Under the pieces are notes generated by a model that did not search any database, was not told the origin of the DNA, and saw nothing but the letters and a program-made list of their open reading frames with translations. A stretch of DNA of 37,198 bases from Holosporaceae bacterium (GTDB lineage Bacteria; Pseudomonadota; Alphaproteobacteria; UBA3830). Below are positions 15,494 to 23,186 of this stretch, piece by piece (within the stretch, counting starts at the first letter, position 1; every line of letters begins with the position of its first letter). The position numbers were made by a program, and so were the translations under genes. Location of the stretch: positions 1 to 37,198 of the forward strand of contig JAIROP010000021.1 in assembly GCA_031257475.1 (NCBI GenBank). Reading direction: 5' to 3'.

Positions 15494-16585
15494 GTGGGAT
15501 TTAACTGCGGAATCGTTGGGTTGCCGAATGTAGGCAAGTCAACTCTATTTAATGCATTAACTCAGACAGCATCCGCAGAGGCGCAGAACTATCCTTTTTG
15601 CACCATAGATCCTAACCTTGGAAAAGTAAGAGTCGCGGATCCAAGGCTGGACAAGTTGGCTCAGATAGCTGGCAGTGCCAAAATCATCCCAACCCAGATG
15701 GAAATAGTCGATATTGCAGGATTGGTAAAAGGAGCCAGTCAGGGCGAAGGTCTCGGCAATCAGTTTCTTGGCCACATAAGGAACACGGATGCAATTCTGC
15801 ACATTGTGAGATGTTTCGATAACGACGATGTGATTCACATAACCGGAGGTGTGGATCCCATTCGTGACATAGAAGTTGTCGAGATGGAATTAATGCTTGC
15901 AGATCTTGAGAGTTTAAAAAATAGGGATGCGCAGATAGCTAAAAAAAATAATCTGGAGCTATCCGGGGAAAAAACGCTTCTTCGGAAATTAATCGAATGG
16001 CTCGAGGGAGGAGAACCTGTCTCTCAATTGAATCTTACCTCTGAGGAGCGTAGATTCATGAATTCTTTCCATTTAATCACCGAAAAGCCTGTTTTATATG
16101 TTTGTAATGTGAAAGAAAGTGAAATCGTTTCCGGCAATGCTTATTCCAGAGCGGTCGAAGAATTTGCCAACAGACGGAATTGCCAGGCCATTATTGCGTC
16201 AGCGGTTATAGAATCCGAAATAGCTATTATGAATGATGAAGTGGACCGATCCGAATACATTCAATCCATTGGATTAGCCGAATCTGGGCTGGCACGGATC
16301 GTTCGCCGTGGCTATGACCTACTTAATTTGATAACATTTTTTACAGTCGGTCCCACGGAAGCTCGAGCCTGGACAATAGTCCGTGGAACCAGGGCTCCCG
16401 GGGCTGCAGCAGTAATCCATACGGATTTCGAACGGGGATTTATCTGCGCAGAAACAATAAACTATGAAGATTTTGTCTTTCATAATGGCGAGGGTGGAGC
16501 CAAATTGGCCGGAAAAATGCGTCTGGAGGGGAAAGAATATGTGGTAAATGACGGCGACATACTTCATTTTCGATTCAATGTGTGA
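15494..16585 (+). CDS. ychF: YchF/Obg-family ATPase
   Basis: This 363-residue protein is the full family length. The G domain begins at once: CGIVGLPNVGKSTLFNALT (P-loop), YPFCTIDPN, VDIAGLVKGASQGEGLGNQFL (G3 with the YchF-type extension) and YVCNVKESE in place of a canonical NKxD, consistent with the family's ATP preference. The C-terminal TGS-like domain is present (LITFFTVGPTEARAWTI, GAAAVIHTDFERGFICAE, YVVNDGDILHFRFNV). YchF associates with ribosomes and is linked to translation and stress responses. The start is GTG at 15494 with GAGGTAG upstream. It lies 93 bases after tRNA-Ile2, and no terminator separates them. Confidence 0.95.
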   Translation: MGFNCGIVGLPNVGKSTLFNALTQTASAEAQNYPFCTIDPNLGKVRVADPRLDKLAQIAGSAKIIPTQMEIVDIAGLVKGASQGEGLGNQFLGHIRNTDAILHIVRCFDNDDVIHITGGVDPIRDIEVVEMELMLADLESLKNRDAQIAKKNNLELSGEKTLLRKLIEWLEGGEPVSQLNLTSEERRFMNSFHLITEKPVLYVCNVKESEIVSGNAYSRAVEEFANRRNCQAIIASAVIESEIAIMNDEVDRSEYIQSIGLAESGLARIVRRGYDLLNLITFFTVGPTEARAWTIVRGTRAPGAAAVIHTDFERGFICAETINYEDFVFHNGEGGAKLAGKMRLEGKEYVVNDGDILHFRFNV

Positions 16586-16696
16586 TTTCTCTTTTTTATT
16601 TTAGGCTACAGATAATGATACTTGATTCGTAGCACTTTCTAATAATGACTTTGGATTTGGTTTCGGATACCATGGGCCAGCAACGGTGTTTTTGCC

Positions 16697-18886
16697 ATGG
16701 AATCGGGGGAAAAAAGTCGGGTTACAGAGAAGCTTCGGGGGCAATTGGAAAGAATTACCTATGCCAGCGAGGAAAATGATTATGTTGTGGCCAAGGTAAG
16801 AGTATACGGTCGAGCGGATTTGGTGACGATTGTTGGCAACATCCCGTCGCCAACACCGGGAGAGATTCTGGATATGTCAGGAACCTGGTCGAATCATCCC
16901 AAATTTGGCGAGCAGTTCAAGGTTGCGTTTTGCTTCTGTTCAGTTCCTGCTTCGGTCAATGGAATAGAAAAGTACCTTGGGTCAGGATTAATACGAGGCA
17001 TTGGACCAGTCATGGCCAAAAGAATTGTGAAGATGTTTGGTGAAAAAACGCTGGATATCATCGAAAAATCTGCCGATAAATTAATGAGCATCGAGGGAAT
17101 TGGTAAACAACGTATTAAAATGATCGCAGGTGCCTGGGCTGAGCAAAGAGAAATCCGTTCCGTGATGGTGTTCCTGCAGGCGCACGGAGTCAGCTCAGCC
17201 TACGCAGCTAAAATATACAAAAAGTACGGTAATGACGCCATAGCAATCGTGAAGGCAAATCCCTACAGGCTAGCCCATGATATTTTCGGAATCGGCTTTT
17301 TGACGGCAGACAGCATCGCACGCAAACTGGGATTCGATGAGAAATCTCCATTGCGTGCAGAGGCCGGTATCATGTTTGCTCTGTCCGAATTGGCAGAGGA
17401 TGGACATGTCTATTATCCCAAGGATAGTCTCATTTCCAAAGCTAAAGAAATGCTTAATGTGGATGAATCGGTGCTGGAAATAGCCATGGAATCCCTTCTG
17501 GTAGAGAATAGAATAGTTATTGAAAATCTGCGTTCCTCTGAAGTGGAGAGCCTCGGCGTCTTCCTGTCGAAATATCACATGGCCGAGGTACAGATAGCGA
17601 AAAAAATGAAGGAAATTCGTGATTCACCAAAAAATATCAAAGATATATATATCGATTCAGTTTTGAAATATGTTCAGAAAAAACTATCTTTGTCGTTGGC
17701 AGAGAAGCAAATTGACGCCGTGAAAGCCGCAATCGAGCATAAATTGCTTGTCATCACAGGAGGTCCAGGAACGGGAAAAACGACCATCACCAAGGCCATA
17801 ATAGAGATTTTCTCGCTGGTTACGGACAAAATTCTGCTGGCAGCTCCCACCGGACGAGCTGCAAAGCGCATGTCGGAGGCCACCGGGCGAGAGGCTAAAA
17901 CTATTCACCGATTGCTGGAGTTTGATCGGACACGCGGCGGATTCAAGCACAACGAGGATTTTCCTCTGATTTGTGATCTTATAATCCTCGATGAAGCATC
18001 GATGATCGATACGCTGCTCATGTACCATCTACTCCGGGCCATTCCCGCGCAGGCTACGCTGATTCTCGTCGGTGATATTAATCAGCTGCCTTCGGTTGGA
18101 GCCGGCAACGTGCTGAAGGACATTATTAACTCAAACAGTTTTACAGTGGTCGAATTAAATGAGATTTTCCGCCAAGCCAAGCAGTCCGCGATAATCACGA
18201 ATGCTCACCGCATAATTAACGGGCAATATCCACGTATTGATAATGAGTCGGATACAGATTTTTATTTTATAAACGAGGATGATCAGGAGAAGGTTTTGGA
18301 GAAGATTATTCTCATGGTAAAGCAACGTATTCCAAGAAAGTTTGGCTATAATCCCCTGTGCGACATCCAGGTGCTAACGCCCATGAATCGCGGTGTTGTT
18401 GGAACAATGAAAATTAATGAATCTCTGCAGGAAGCGCTAAATCCAGAAGGATTCGAGATAATACGCGGAGGTCGGAGCTACCGTGTCGGAGATAAGGTTA
18501 TGCAAATACGCAACAACTACGATAAAAATGTGTTCAACGGGGACATAGGCTCCATCACCAGCATAGATTCTGAAAATCAAGTAATAACGATCGTCGTTGA
18601 CGGTCGGAACGTGGCCTATGCCTATTCAGAACTGGATGAATTGGTTTTGGCCTATGCCGTTTCTGTACATAAAAGTCAGGGCAGCGAATATCCCGCGGTG
18701 GTTATGCCCCTGGTGACCGCTCACTACATTATGCTGCAGCGCAACCTTGTGTACACAGGGGTCACTCGGGGAAAAAAATTGGTGATTCTGGTAGGCTCCA
18801 AGAAAGCAATGTTCCTGGCAATCAATAATAATAAGATTTCCTGCAGATACACTTATCTCGGTGCACGGCTGGGAGAACGCAAATAA
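16697..18886 (+). CDS. recD2: RecD2-type superfamily 1B DNA helicase
   Basis: This 729-residue protein has the RecD2 layout: an N-terminal OB-like region, tandem helix-hairpin-helix segments (LIRGIGPVMAKRIV, LMSIEGIGKQRI, HDIFGIGFLTAD), then the SF1 motor with Walker A TGGPGTGKTT (about 354-363), APTGRAAKRM, Walker B LIILDEASM, VGDINQLPSVGAG, and the C-terminal SVHKSQGSEYPAVV and VYTGVTRGKK motifs. It translocates 5'-3' on single-stranded DNA and acts without RecBC. No recB or recC is in the window. The ATG at 16697 is preceded by only a weak ribosome binding site. The 3' end is followed closely by a dispersed repeat that can form a GCGGC/GCCGC hairpin. Confidence 0.92.
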   Translation: MESGEKSRVTEKLRGQLERITYASEENDYVVAKVRVYGRADLVTIVGNIPSPTPGEILDMSGTWSNHPKFGEQFKVAFCFCSVPASVNGIEKYLGSGLIRGIGPVMAKRIVKMFGEKTLDIIEKSADKLMSIEGIGKQRIKMIAGAWAEQREIRSVMVFLQAHGVSSAYAAKIYKKYGNDAIAIVKANPYRLAHDIFGIGFLTADSIARKLGFDEKSPLRAEAGIMFALSELAEDGHVYYPKDSLISKAKEMLNVDESVLEIAMESLLVENRIVIENLRSSEVESLGVFLSKYHMAEVQIAKKMKEIRDSPKNIKDIYIDSVLKYVQKKLSLSLAEKQIDAVKAAIEHKLLVITGGPGTGKTTITKAIIEIFSLVTDKILLAAPTGRAAKRMSEATGREAKTIHRLLEFDRTRGGFKHNEDFPLICDLIILDEASMIDTLLMYHLLRAIPAQATLILVGDINQLPSVGAGNVLKDIINSNSFTVVELNEIFRQAKQSAIITNAHRIINGQYPRIDNESDTDFYFINEDDQEKVLEKIILMVKQRIPRKFGYNPLCDIQVLTPMNRGVVGTMKINESLQEALNPEGFEIIRGGRSYRVGDKVMQIRNNYDKNVFNGDIGSITSIDSENQVITIVVDGRNVAYAYSELDELVLAYAVSVHKSQGSEYPAVVMPLVTAHYIMLQRNLVYTGVTRGKKLVILVGSKKAMFLAINNNKISCRYTYLGARLGERK

Positions 18887-18903
18887 ATAATCACCTGCGG
18901 CCA

Positions 18904-18939
18904 GCCGCGGGGAATATATCCCTAAATAGAGATTCAAAC
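18904..18939 (+). repeat. Dispersed repeat copy 2 (GCCGCGGGGAATATATCCC family)
   Basis: GCCGCGGGGAATATATCCC is followed by TAAATAGAGATTCAAA, the best-preserved plus-strand copy. Just upstream, GCGGCCAGCCGC can form a small hairpin that might terminate recD2 transcription. Copies also lie at 13273, 25682 (partial) and 36783 (inverted). Confidence 0.7.
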
Positions 18940-19004
18940 ATGGACAGATCTAATGAACCAGTGACCGTTTACAAAAAGCTTAGTTCGTAAACAGCCCCTC
19001 CCTA

Positions 19005-20060
19005 TTATTGCCACACAGACCTTATATGCCCGTAAATCTCTAGGCTTATTCCAAAACTATCTTTGTGCTCTATTTTTACCCACTGGTTCTGGTTAAAGCT
19101 CATATTTCCTCGACTTCCCCAGCGTTCTGTACCAGGCAAATTACTTCCAGGTGGAATGACGTATGGATCGTATGGTAGCTCCACACTCTTGGACCGTCCT
19201 CCTATCCAGATAGCTCTGATAGCAACAGACCAGTATTTACCAAACGGATAGGCAACGCCAACGCCACCCATTGGGAAAATGCCATTCCACGATTGTTCTA
19301 CATCACCATGGCCAATCACAGTTTTCTTGACGCGCGCCCCAAATATAATATGTGGAAGCACTCTTAAATATGGGAGTCGACCGCCCACTACGACCATTCC
19401 ATCCCAGAAAAATCCACCACTCTCACTCCACCCAATAGCACAATCCTTTCGTTCTTTTTGCTTAAAACCAAATGTGGTTTCCAGGGATACATGGAGTTGC
19501 TTGTACTGCACCCCTCCTCCCAATGTAAACAGAGGAACAAGATTATTTTTCTTTCCTCCTGCCTGAAATGGAGTTGTAGAACGTGCAAACCGCATGCCGG
19601 CAGCGGGCAATGTTTCAAGTGGTCCCCAAGCATCTAGGTTAATTGGCCCCCCAGCATTATTTACAAAGTCAGCGACTTGTGGTGCAGAGCCATCCACATG
19701 GGTTAGCGAAATGCCCAATCCTGCAAAGTAAGCTACCAAGCGATCCAAAGTTGCTTGATTTATGGGCCCTGGGCCTATTGCTGCTCCTTGGGCCTGTACA
19801 ACCATGTCTCCGCCTCTGGAGAGGATCGTGGATCTTACTACCGACTCCGACGTGGCATTCACCTCACTTTGATCGAAATAACCACCTAGACCAAAATAAA
19901 AACCTCTATATTGATGATCTAGATCATTGGCCTCTGCTGCATCTTTAGCAGCCTGCTTTCCTGCTGCAGATTCTTCATCTTCAACTGCTGCAGTTGGCTC
20001 CGCCGATACAAAATTTACCGGCGTAAGCAGCATCATTAGTCCTAAAACCACTTTCTTCAT
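19005..20060 (-). CDS. Putative outer-membrane beta-barrel protein
   Basis: This 351-residue protein has a clear signal peptide (MKKVVLGLMMLLTPVNFVSA, cleavage after residue 20). A short acidic, alanine-rich linker follows, then GFYFGLGGYFDQSEV, an outer-membrane-barrel-like opening. Alternating hydrophobic strands rich in glycine and aromatic residues run to the end (LFTLGGGVQYKQLHVSLETTFGF, LPHIIFGARVKK, WSVAIRAIWIGG), and the protein closes with an aromatic Trp-Gln. Residues about 75-165 form a long non-barrel segment, probably an extracellular loop. I do not recognise the specific family. An excellent AGGAGGG ribosome binding site precedes the ATG. The gene is divergent from radC, with an inverted repeat between them. 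Confidence 0.75.
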   Translation of the reverse strand: MKKVVLGLMMLLTPVNFVSAEPTAAVEDEESAAGKQAAKDAAEANDLDHQYRGFYFGLGGYFDQSEVNATSESVVRSTILSRGGDMVVQAQGAAIGPGPINQATLDRLVAYFAGLGISLTHVDGSAPQVADFVNNAGGPINLDAWGPLETLPAAGMRFARSTTPFQAGGKKNNLVPLFTLGGGVQYKQLHVSLETTFGFKQKERKDCAIGWSESGGFFWDGMVVVGGRLPYLRVLPHIIFGARVKKTVIGHGDVEQSWNGIFPMGGVGVAYPFGKYWSVAIRAIWIGGRSKSVELPYDPYVIPPGSNLPGTERWGSRGNMSFNQNQWVKIEHKDSFGISLEIYGHIRSVWQ

Positions 20061-20150
20061 AAAACCCTCCTACTTCAAACCCGTCCCATTGTTATCACGA
20101 TATTGGTTAACGTAAAGGAAAAATCATTGGTTCTTTTCATATTTTTTGGG

Positions 20151-20176
20151 AATTGTGGTACTTTTATCACACAATT
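20151..20176. promoter_or_regulatory. Inverted repeat between the outer-membrane protein gene and radC
   Basis: AATTGTG and CACAATT form a perfect 7-bp inverted repeat with a 12-base spacer, about 90 bases before the outer-membrane protein start on the minus strand. It could be an operator for a dimeric regulator. No T-run follows. Apart from this and the repeat at 20254, the 332-base gap shows nothing. Confidence 0.35.
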
Positions 20177-20253
20177 GGGTAAAATCCCCGGGTAATTGAT
20201 GTGAAATACATTAAATCCGAAGGAACGGAAAAATTTTTATTCATTTCTATGCA

Positions 20254-20326
20254 GATGTACATGGAAATCCGAACAGCGGAGTGGCCCATAAATTGCCAGA
20301 AGGACGAATGCGACGAAAGAAATCTA
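20254..20326 (+). repeat. Degenerate partial copy of the MITE found at 35879-36020
   Basis: This stretch aligns with bases 35951-36023: both contain GTAC.TG, ATCCGA.CA, CGGAG, AAATT, CC.GAAGGACGA and end CGAAAGAAnTCTA. The left half of the element is not recognisable here. It lies 67 bases before the radC start. Confidence 0.6.
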
Positions 20327-20392
20327 TTGTTAGCGGACAATTAACCTTCAAGAATTAGCATAAAAGAATGAAAATTGGAGGAGCAACGGTCA

Positions 20393-21073
20393 ATGACAGA
20401 GGAGGCGAAGCATTACTGTGGTCATCGGGAGAGGCTACGCGATAAATTTACCACTCATCCAGAAGCCCTTGCCGACTACGAATTGTTGGAATTGCTGCTG
20501 TTCTATGTCCTTGCCCGTAGGGATACTAAGCCGCTGGCCAAGGCGCTGATCGAGCGTTTCGGATCGCTGCGTGGAGTGGTCCTAGCAGACCTGGGTGACC
20601 TGGAGTCGATGGAAGGCGTAGGAAAGGCATCATCGCATCTGATGACATTAATCCATGAAATATTTAATAGATCTCTGCTCGGGGAAATTCACGAATTCAC
20701 GTCTATAATGTCCACCTCCCAGGTGTTGGACTACTATAAGAGCATCATGGAACAGTTAAAAAAAGAACAATTTCGGGTGATGTTCCTCAGCAATACAAAT
20801 AAACTCATCCGGGAAAGTCTTATGCAGGAGGGGACGATAAATAGCACATCCATATACCCTAGGGAAATTATACAGAAGGCGCTAAACTACGGGGCAAGCG
20901 CGATAATCATGGTGCACAACCATCCAGGCGGTAATCCAAGACCTTCTCGGCAGGATATGATCATGACCAGAACCGTGCTCGACGTGGCTCAGAAGCTGGA
21001 CATCGCGCTCCTAGACCATCTAATCATTGGGAAAAATACTCACGTTTCCTTGAAGGATGGCGGAATAATCTGA
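20393..21073 (+). CDS. radC: RadC/YeeS-type JAB/MPN-domain protein
   Basis: This 226-residue protein starts at ATG 20393, chosen because GGAGGAG lies 9 bases upstream; a TTG 18 bases earlier overlaps that site. The N-terminal helix-hairpin-helix region includes LADLGDLESMEGVGKAS. The C-terminal JAMM metalloprotease-like domain has the zinc-binding pattern VHNHPGGNPRPSRQD, a conserved upstream glutamate in RESLMQEGTINS, and the terminal DHLIIGKNTHVSLKDGGII. The family is widespread and was once linked to DNA repair; its true function is unsettled. It converges on rpmA, with only 9 bases between the stop codons. Full length, no lesions. Confidence 0.93.
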   Translation: MTEEAKHYCGHRERLRDKFTTHPEALADYELLELLLFYVLARRDTKPLAKALIERFGSLRGVVLADLGDLESMEGVGKASSHLMTLIHEIFNRSLLGEIHEFTSIMSTSQVLDYYKSIMEQLKKEQFRVMFLSNTNKLIRESLMQEGTINSTSIYPREIIQKALNYGASAIIMVHNHPGGNPRPSRQDMIMTRTVLDVAQKLDIALLDHLIIGKNTHVSLKDGGII

Positions 21074-21082
21074 ACCTCAAGG

Positions 21083-21337
21083 TTATTCAGAAACAATTGA
21101 AACAATACTCTTTCCACAGGAGCTCCGGCTAAAACACACACGGCCGTTTTTCATGGCAAAAAGGGTATGATCTCTCCCAAGTCCGACATTTTCACCTGGC
21201 TTCATTCTGGTCCCACGCTGTCTTACGAGAATATTTCCAGATTCCACCAGCTCTCCACCAAACCTCTTTACTCCTAACCGTTTACTTTCGGAATCACGCC
21301 CGTTTTTGGAACTCCCGCCAGCTTTTTTGGTGGCCAT
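21083..21337 (-). CDS. rpmA: 50S ribosomal protein L27
   Basis: This 84-residue protein has the L27 sequence: [39 protein letters not shown] and [21 protein letters not shown]27 sits near the peptidyl-transferase centre with its N-terminal tail close to the tRNA ends. It follows rplU by 9 bases, the conserved L21-L27 pair. The N-terminus begins directly with the mature-type Ala-Thr-Lys sequence, so no Firmicutes-type leader cleavage is needed. Confidence 0.97.
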   Translation of the reverse strand: MATKKAGGSSKNGRDSESKRLGVKRFGGELVESGNILVRQRGTRMKPGENVGLGRDHTLFAMKNGRVCFSRSSCGKSIVSIVSE

Positions 21338-21346
21338 CTTCCTCTC

Positions 21347-21658
21347 CTAGTGAATGATGCTTTCTATTTTTAAAATCGTCACTGGTTGCCTGTGTCCATT
21401 TTTTCTACGATAGTTCTTGCGTCGTCGTTTCTTGAATACCAAGACCGTGCGATGTTTTTTCTGCTCCACCACCGATGCCTTTACGAAAGCTCCAGGAATG
21501 AAGGGACGACCAACTTCTATGCCACCTTCCCGCTCTATCATAAGAACTTCTGAAATCTCTACGCTTGCACCAACGTCCTGGGGAAGTTTTTCAACAGACA
21601 CAAAACAACCCTCTTTCACTTTATACTGCTGACCGCCAGTTCTTACGACCGCAAACAT
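21347..21658 (-). CDS. rplU: 50S ribosomal protein L21
   Basis: This 103-residue protein starts at ATG 21658 (MFAVVRTGGQQYKVKEG), the conserved L21 start; a GTG 18 bases earlier is in frame but less likely. Conserved features include the YKVKEG strand, the VVEQKKHRTVLVFKKRRRKNYRRKNGHRQ-type basic region near residues 70-90, and the final ILKIESI. It binds 23S rRNA with L20. It lies 70 bases after the lnt stop and 9 bases before rpmA. Confidence 0.96.
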   Translation of the reverse strand: MFAVVRTGGQQYKVKEGCFVSVEKLPQDVGASVEISEVLMIEREGGIEVGRPFIPGAFVKASVVEQKKHRTVLVFKKRRRKNYRRKNGHRQPVTILKIESIIH

Positions 21659-21728
21659 GTTTGCTTTCTTTCCCACAATTGTCGAATACTACTAAACTAT
21701 TTATCCGAAATTTGCAAGGCAAACTTCT

Positions 21729-23186
21729 TCAGAGAATTATTTTTTGCGGAATTGGGCTTTCGAATGCTCCCGCCTGATTCATTGGAACTCTAGAAATTTC
21801 CCGGCCACAGGGATCGAAAATTGCGCTTATTCCAACATTTGTCGCCCTTACCACCGGCAATCCTGTTTCTATGGCCCGAGCCCGCGATATCTGCAGATGT
21901 TGAAATGGTTCCGTCGTATATCCAAACCAGCCGTCATTTGTGACATTCACAATGACATCTGCCTTGGAAAAATCAATCGTCGCGGCTGTTCCCAGCCTGC
22001 GGGAAAAGACGATTTCGTAGCAAATTGCTAATATGATCTTTAGATCGCCCACCTCGATTAAATTGGAAAGCTGACCAAAGGTAAAATCATCAATCTCACT
22101 GGCAATCGCGTGAAACAGAGGAATGCGGAATGGAATATATTCACCAAATGGCAGCAGGTGAATCTTGTCATATTTTGCCACATTTTCTCCACTGGAATTT
22201 ATCACCACAACGCTATTGTAGAAATCTTCGGTGCACTGATCCTTTCTCACTACGCCGGTTAACAGATGTTCGCCATCTGCCAAGCAGGACTTCAGCAACA
22301 CATGGAGTTTGGTAAAATTCTCATGGTACAGGTATGGAACGGATGCTTCCGGCCATACAATCAGATCCACTTTACTTTCATGGCGACTCAAATTCAGATG
22401 TTTTCTGAGATTTGGATAGGCAAACGCCGACGCACTCTTCTGTTCATGCTGAATATTCCCCTGGACTACTATCACCTTTTTATCGGTGAATTTGGTTGGA
22501 TTATTGACAAGTCTAAAATGACCAAATAGCACAAGAAACAAAAATATTATCACGGCCAATAGGGCTGACTTTTTTGCACTTTCCCATCGTCGTGCCATGT
22601 AATTCCACAACGATTCTCCGAGAAATCCGGAAATCAGCAGAGTTACGAAACTCAGACCGTATATCCCGTACAGGCTTAGGGTTTGGAGAAAAATTTCGTG
22701 GCAATTCCAGATATATCCTGGCAAAACCCAGGGAAATCCCGGTAGAAAATTTCCATAAAACATCATCGTTAGAGTGAAAAAGGCAGCAAAAATCATAGGC
22801 GTCACCTGAGAAGACATCAGCCTGGTCTTGGCAGATTGTTCACACTTCCTGAGACAAAAGACAGGAACAAGCAAAAACAGCGATAGATAAGCAGGAATCA
22901 ATGTGATGGCAAAAGGAATAAGTATCCAATATTTGTGTAGGTTAAGTGTCAGCGGGTATATCAGCCAATATATACACCCAATGTGGAGGCAGCAGAAAAA
23001 ACAGAAAGCCTGCTTCATCAATTCTGCTATTCTGGAAGTTTCGCGTATTTTTAGAAACAGCCAGGCAAAGGTGGCTAGGAATATGGGAAATAGGTTAAAT
23101 GGAGCGAACGCCAGTGCGGTCACTGCTCCTAAAATTCCGCTTTTCAAAAACTGACTTCCAGGGCAGAGGGCTACGCGGTTCCTCAT
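21729..23186 (-). CDS. lnt: Apolipoprotein N-acyltransferase Lnt
   Basis: This 485-residue protein has an N-terminal membrane part of about seven helices (residues 15-225) and a nitrilase-like periplasmic domain. The catalytic triad is visible: Glu280 in IVWPEASVPY, Lys341 in KYDKIHLLPFGEYIPFR and Cys389 in ILAICYEIVF, followed by NVTNDGWFG and the RAIETGLPVVRATNVGIS motif. It adds the third acyl chain to outer-membrane lipoproteins such as Pal. The start overlaps the cckA stop by 4 bases, so it is translationally coupled to cckA. The C-terminus is slightly shorter than in E. coli but the domain is complete. Confidence 0.94.
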   Translation of the reverse strand: MRNRVALCPGSQFLKSGILGAVTALAFAPFNLFPIFLATFAWLFLKIRETSRIAELMKQAFCFFCCLHIGCIYWLIYPLTLNLHKYWILIPFAITLIPAYLSLFLLVPVFCLRKCEQSAKTRLMSSQVTPMIFAAFFTLTMMFYGNFLPGFPWVLPGYIWNCHEIFLQTLSLYGIYGLSFVTLLISGFLGESLWNYMARRWESAKKSALLAVIIFLFLVLFGHFRLVNNPTKFTDKKVIVVQGNIQHEQKSASAFAYPNLRKHLNLSRHESKVDLIVWPEASVPYLYHENFTKLHVLLKSCLADGEHLLTGVVRKDQCTEDFYNSVVVINSSGENVAKYDKIHLLPFGEYIPFRIPLFHAIASEIDDFTFGQLSNLIEVGDLKIILAICYEIVFSRRLGTAATIDFSKADVIVNVTNDGWFGYTTEPFQHLQISRARAIETGLPVVRATNVGISAIFDPCGREISRVPMNQAGAFESPIPQKIIL

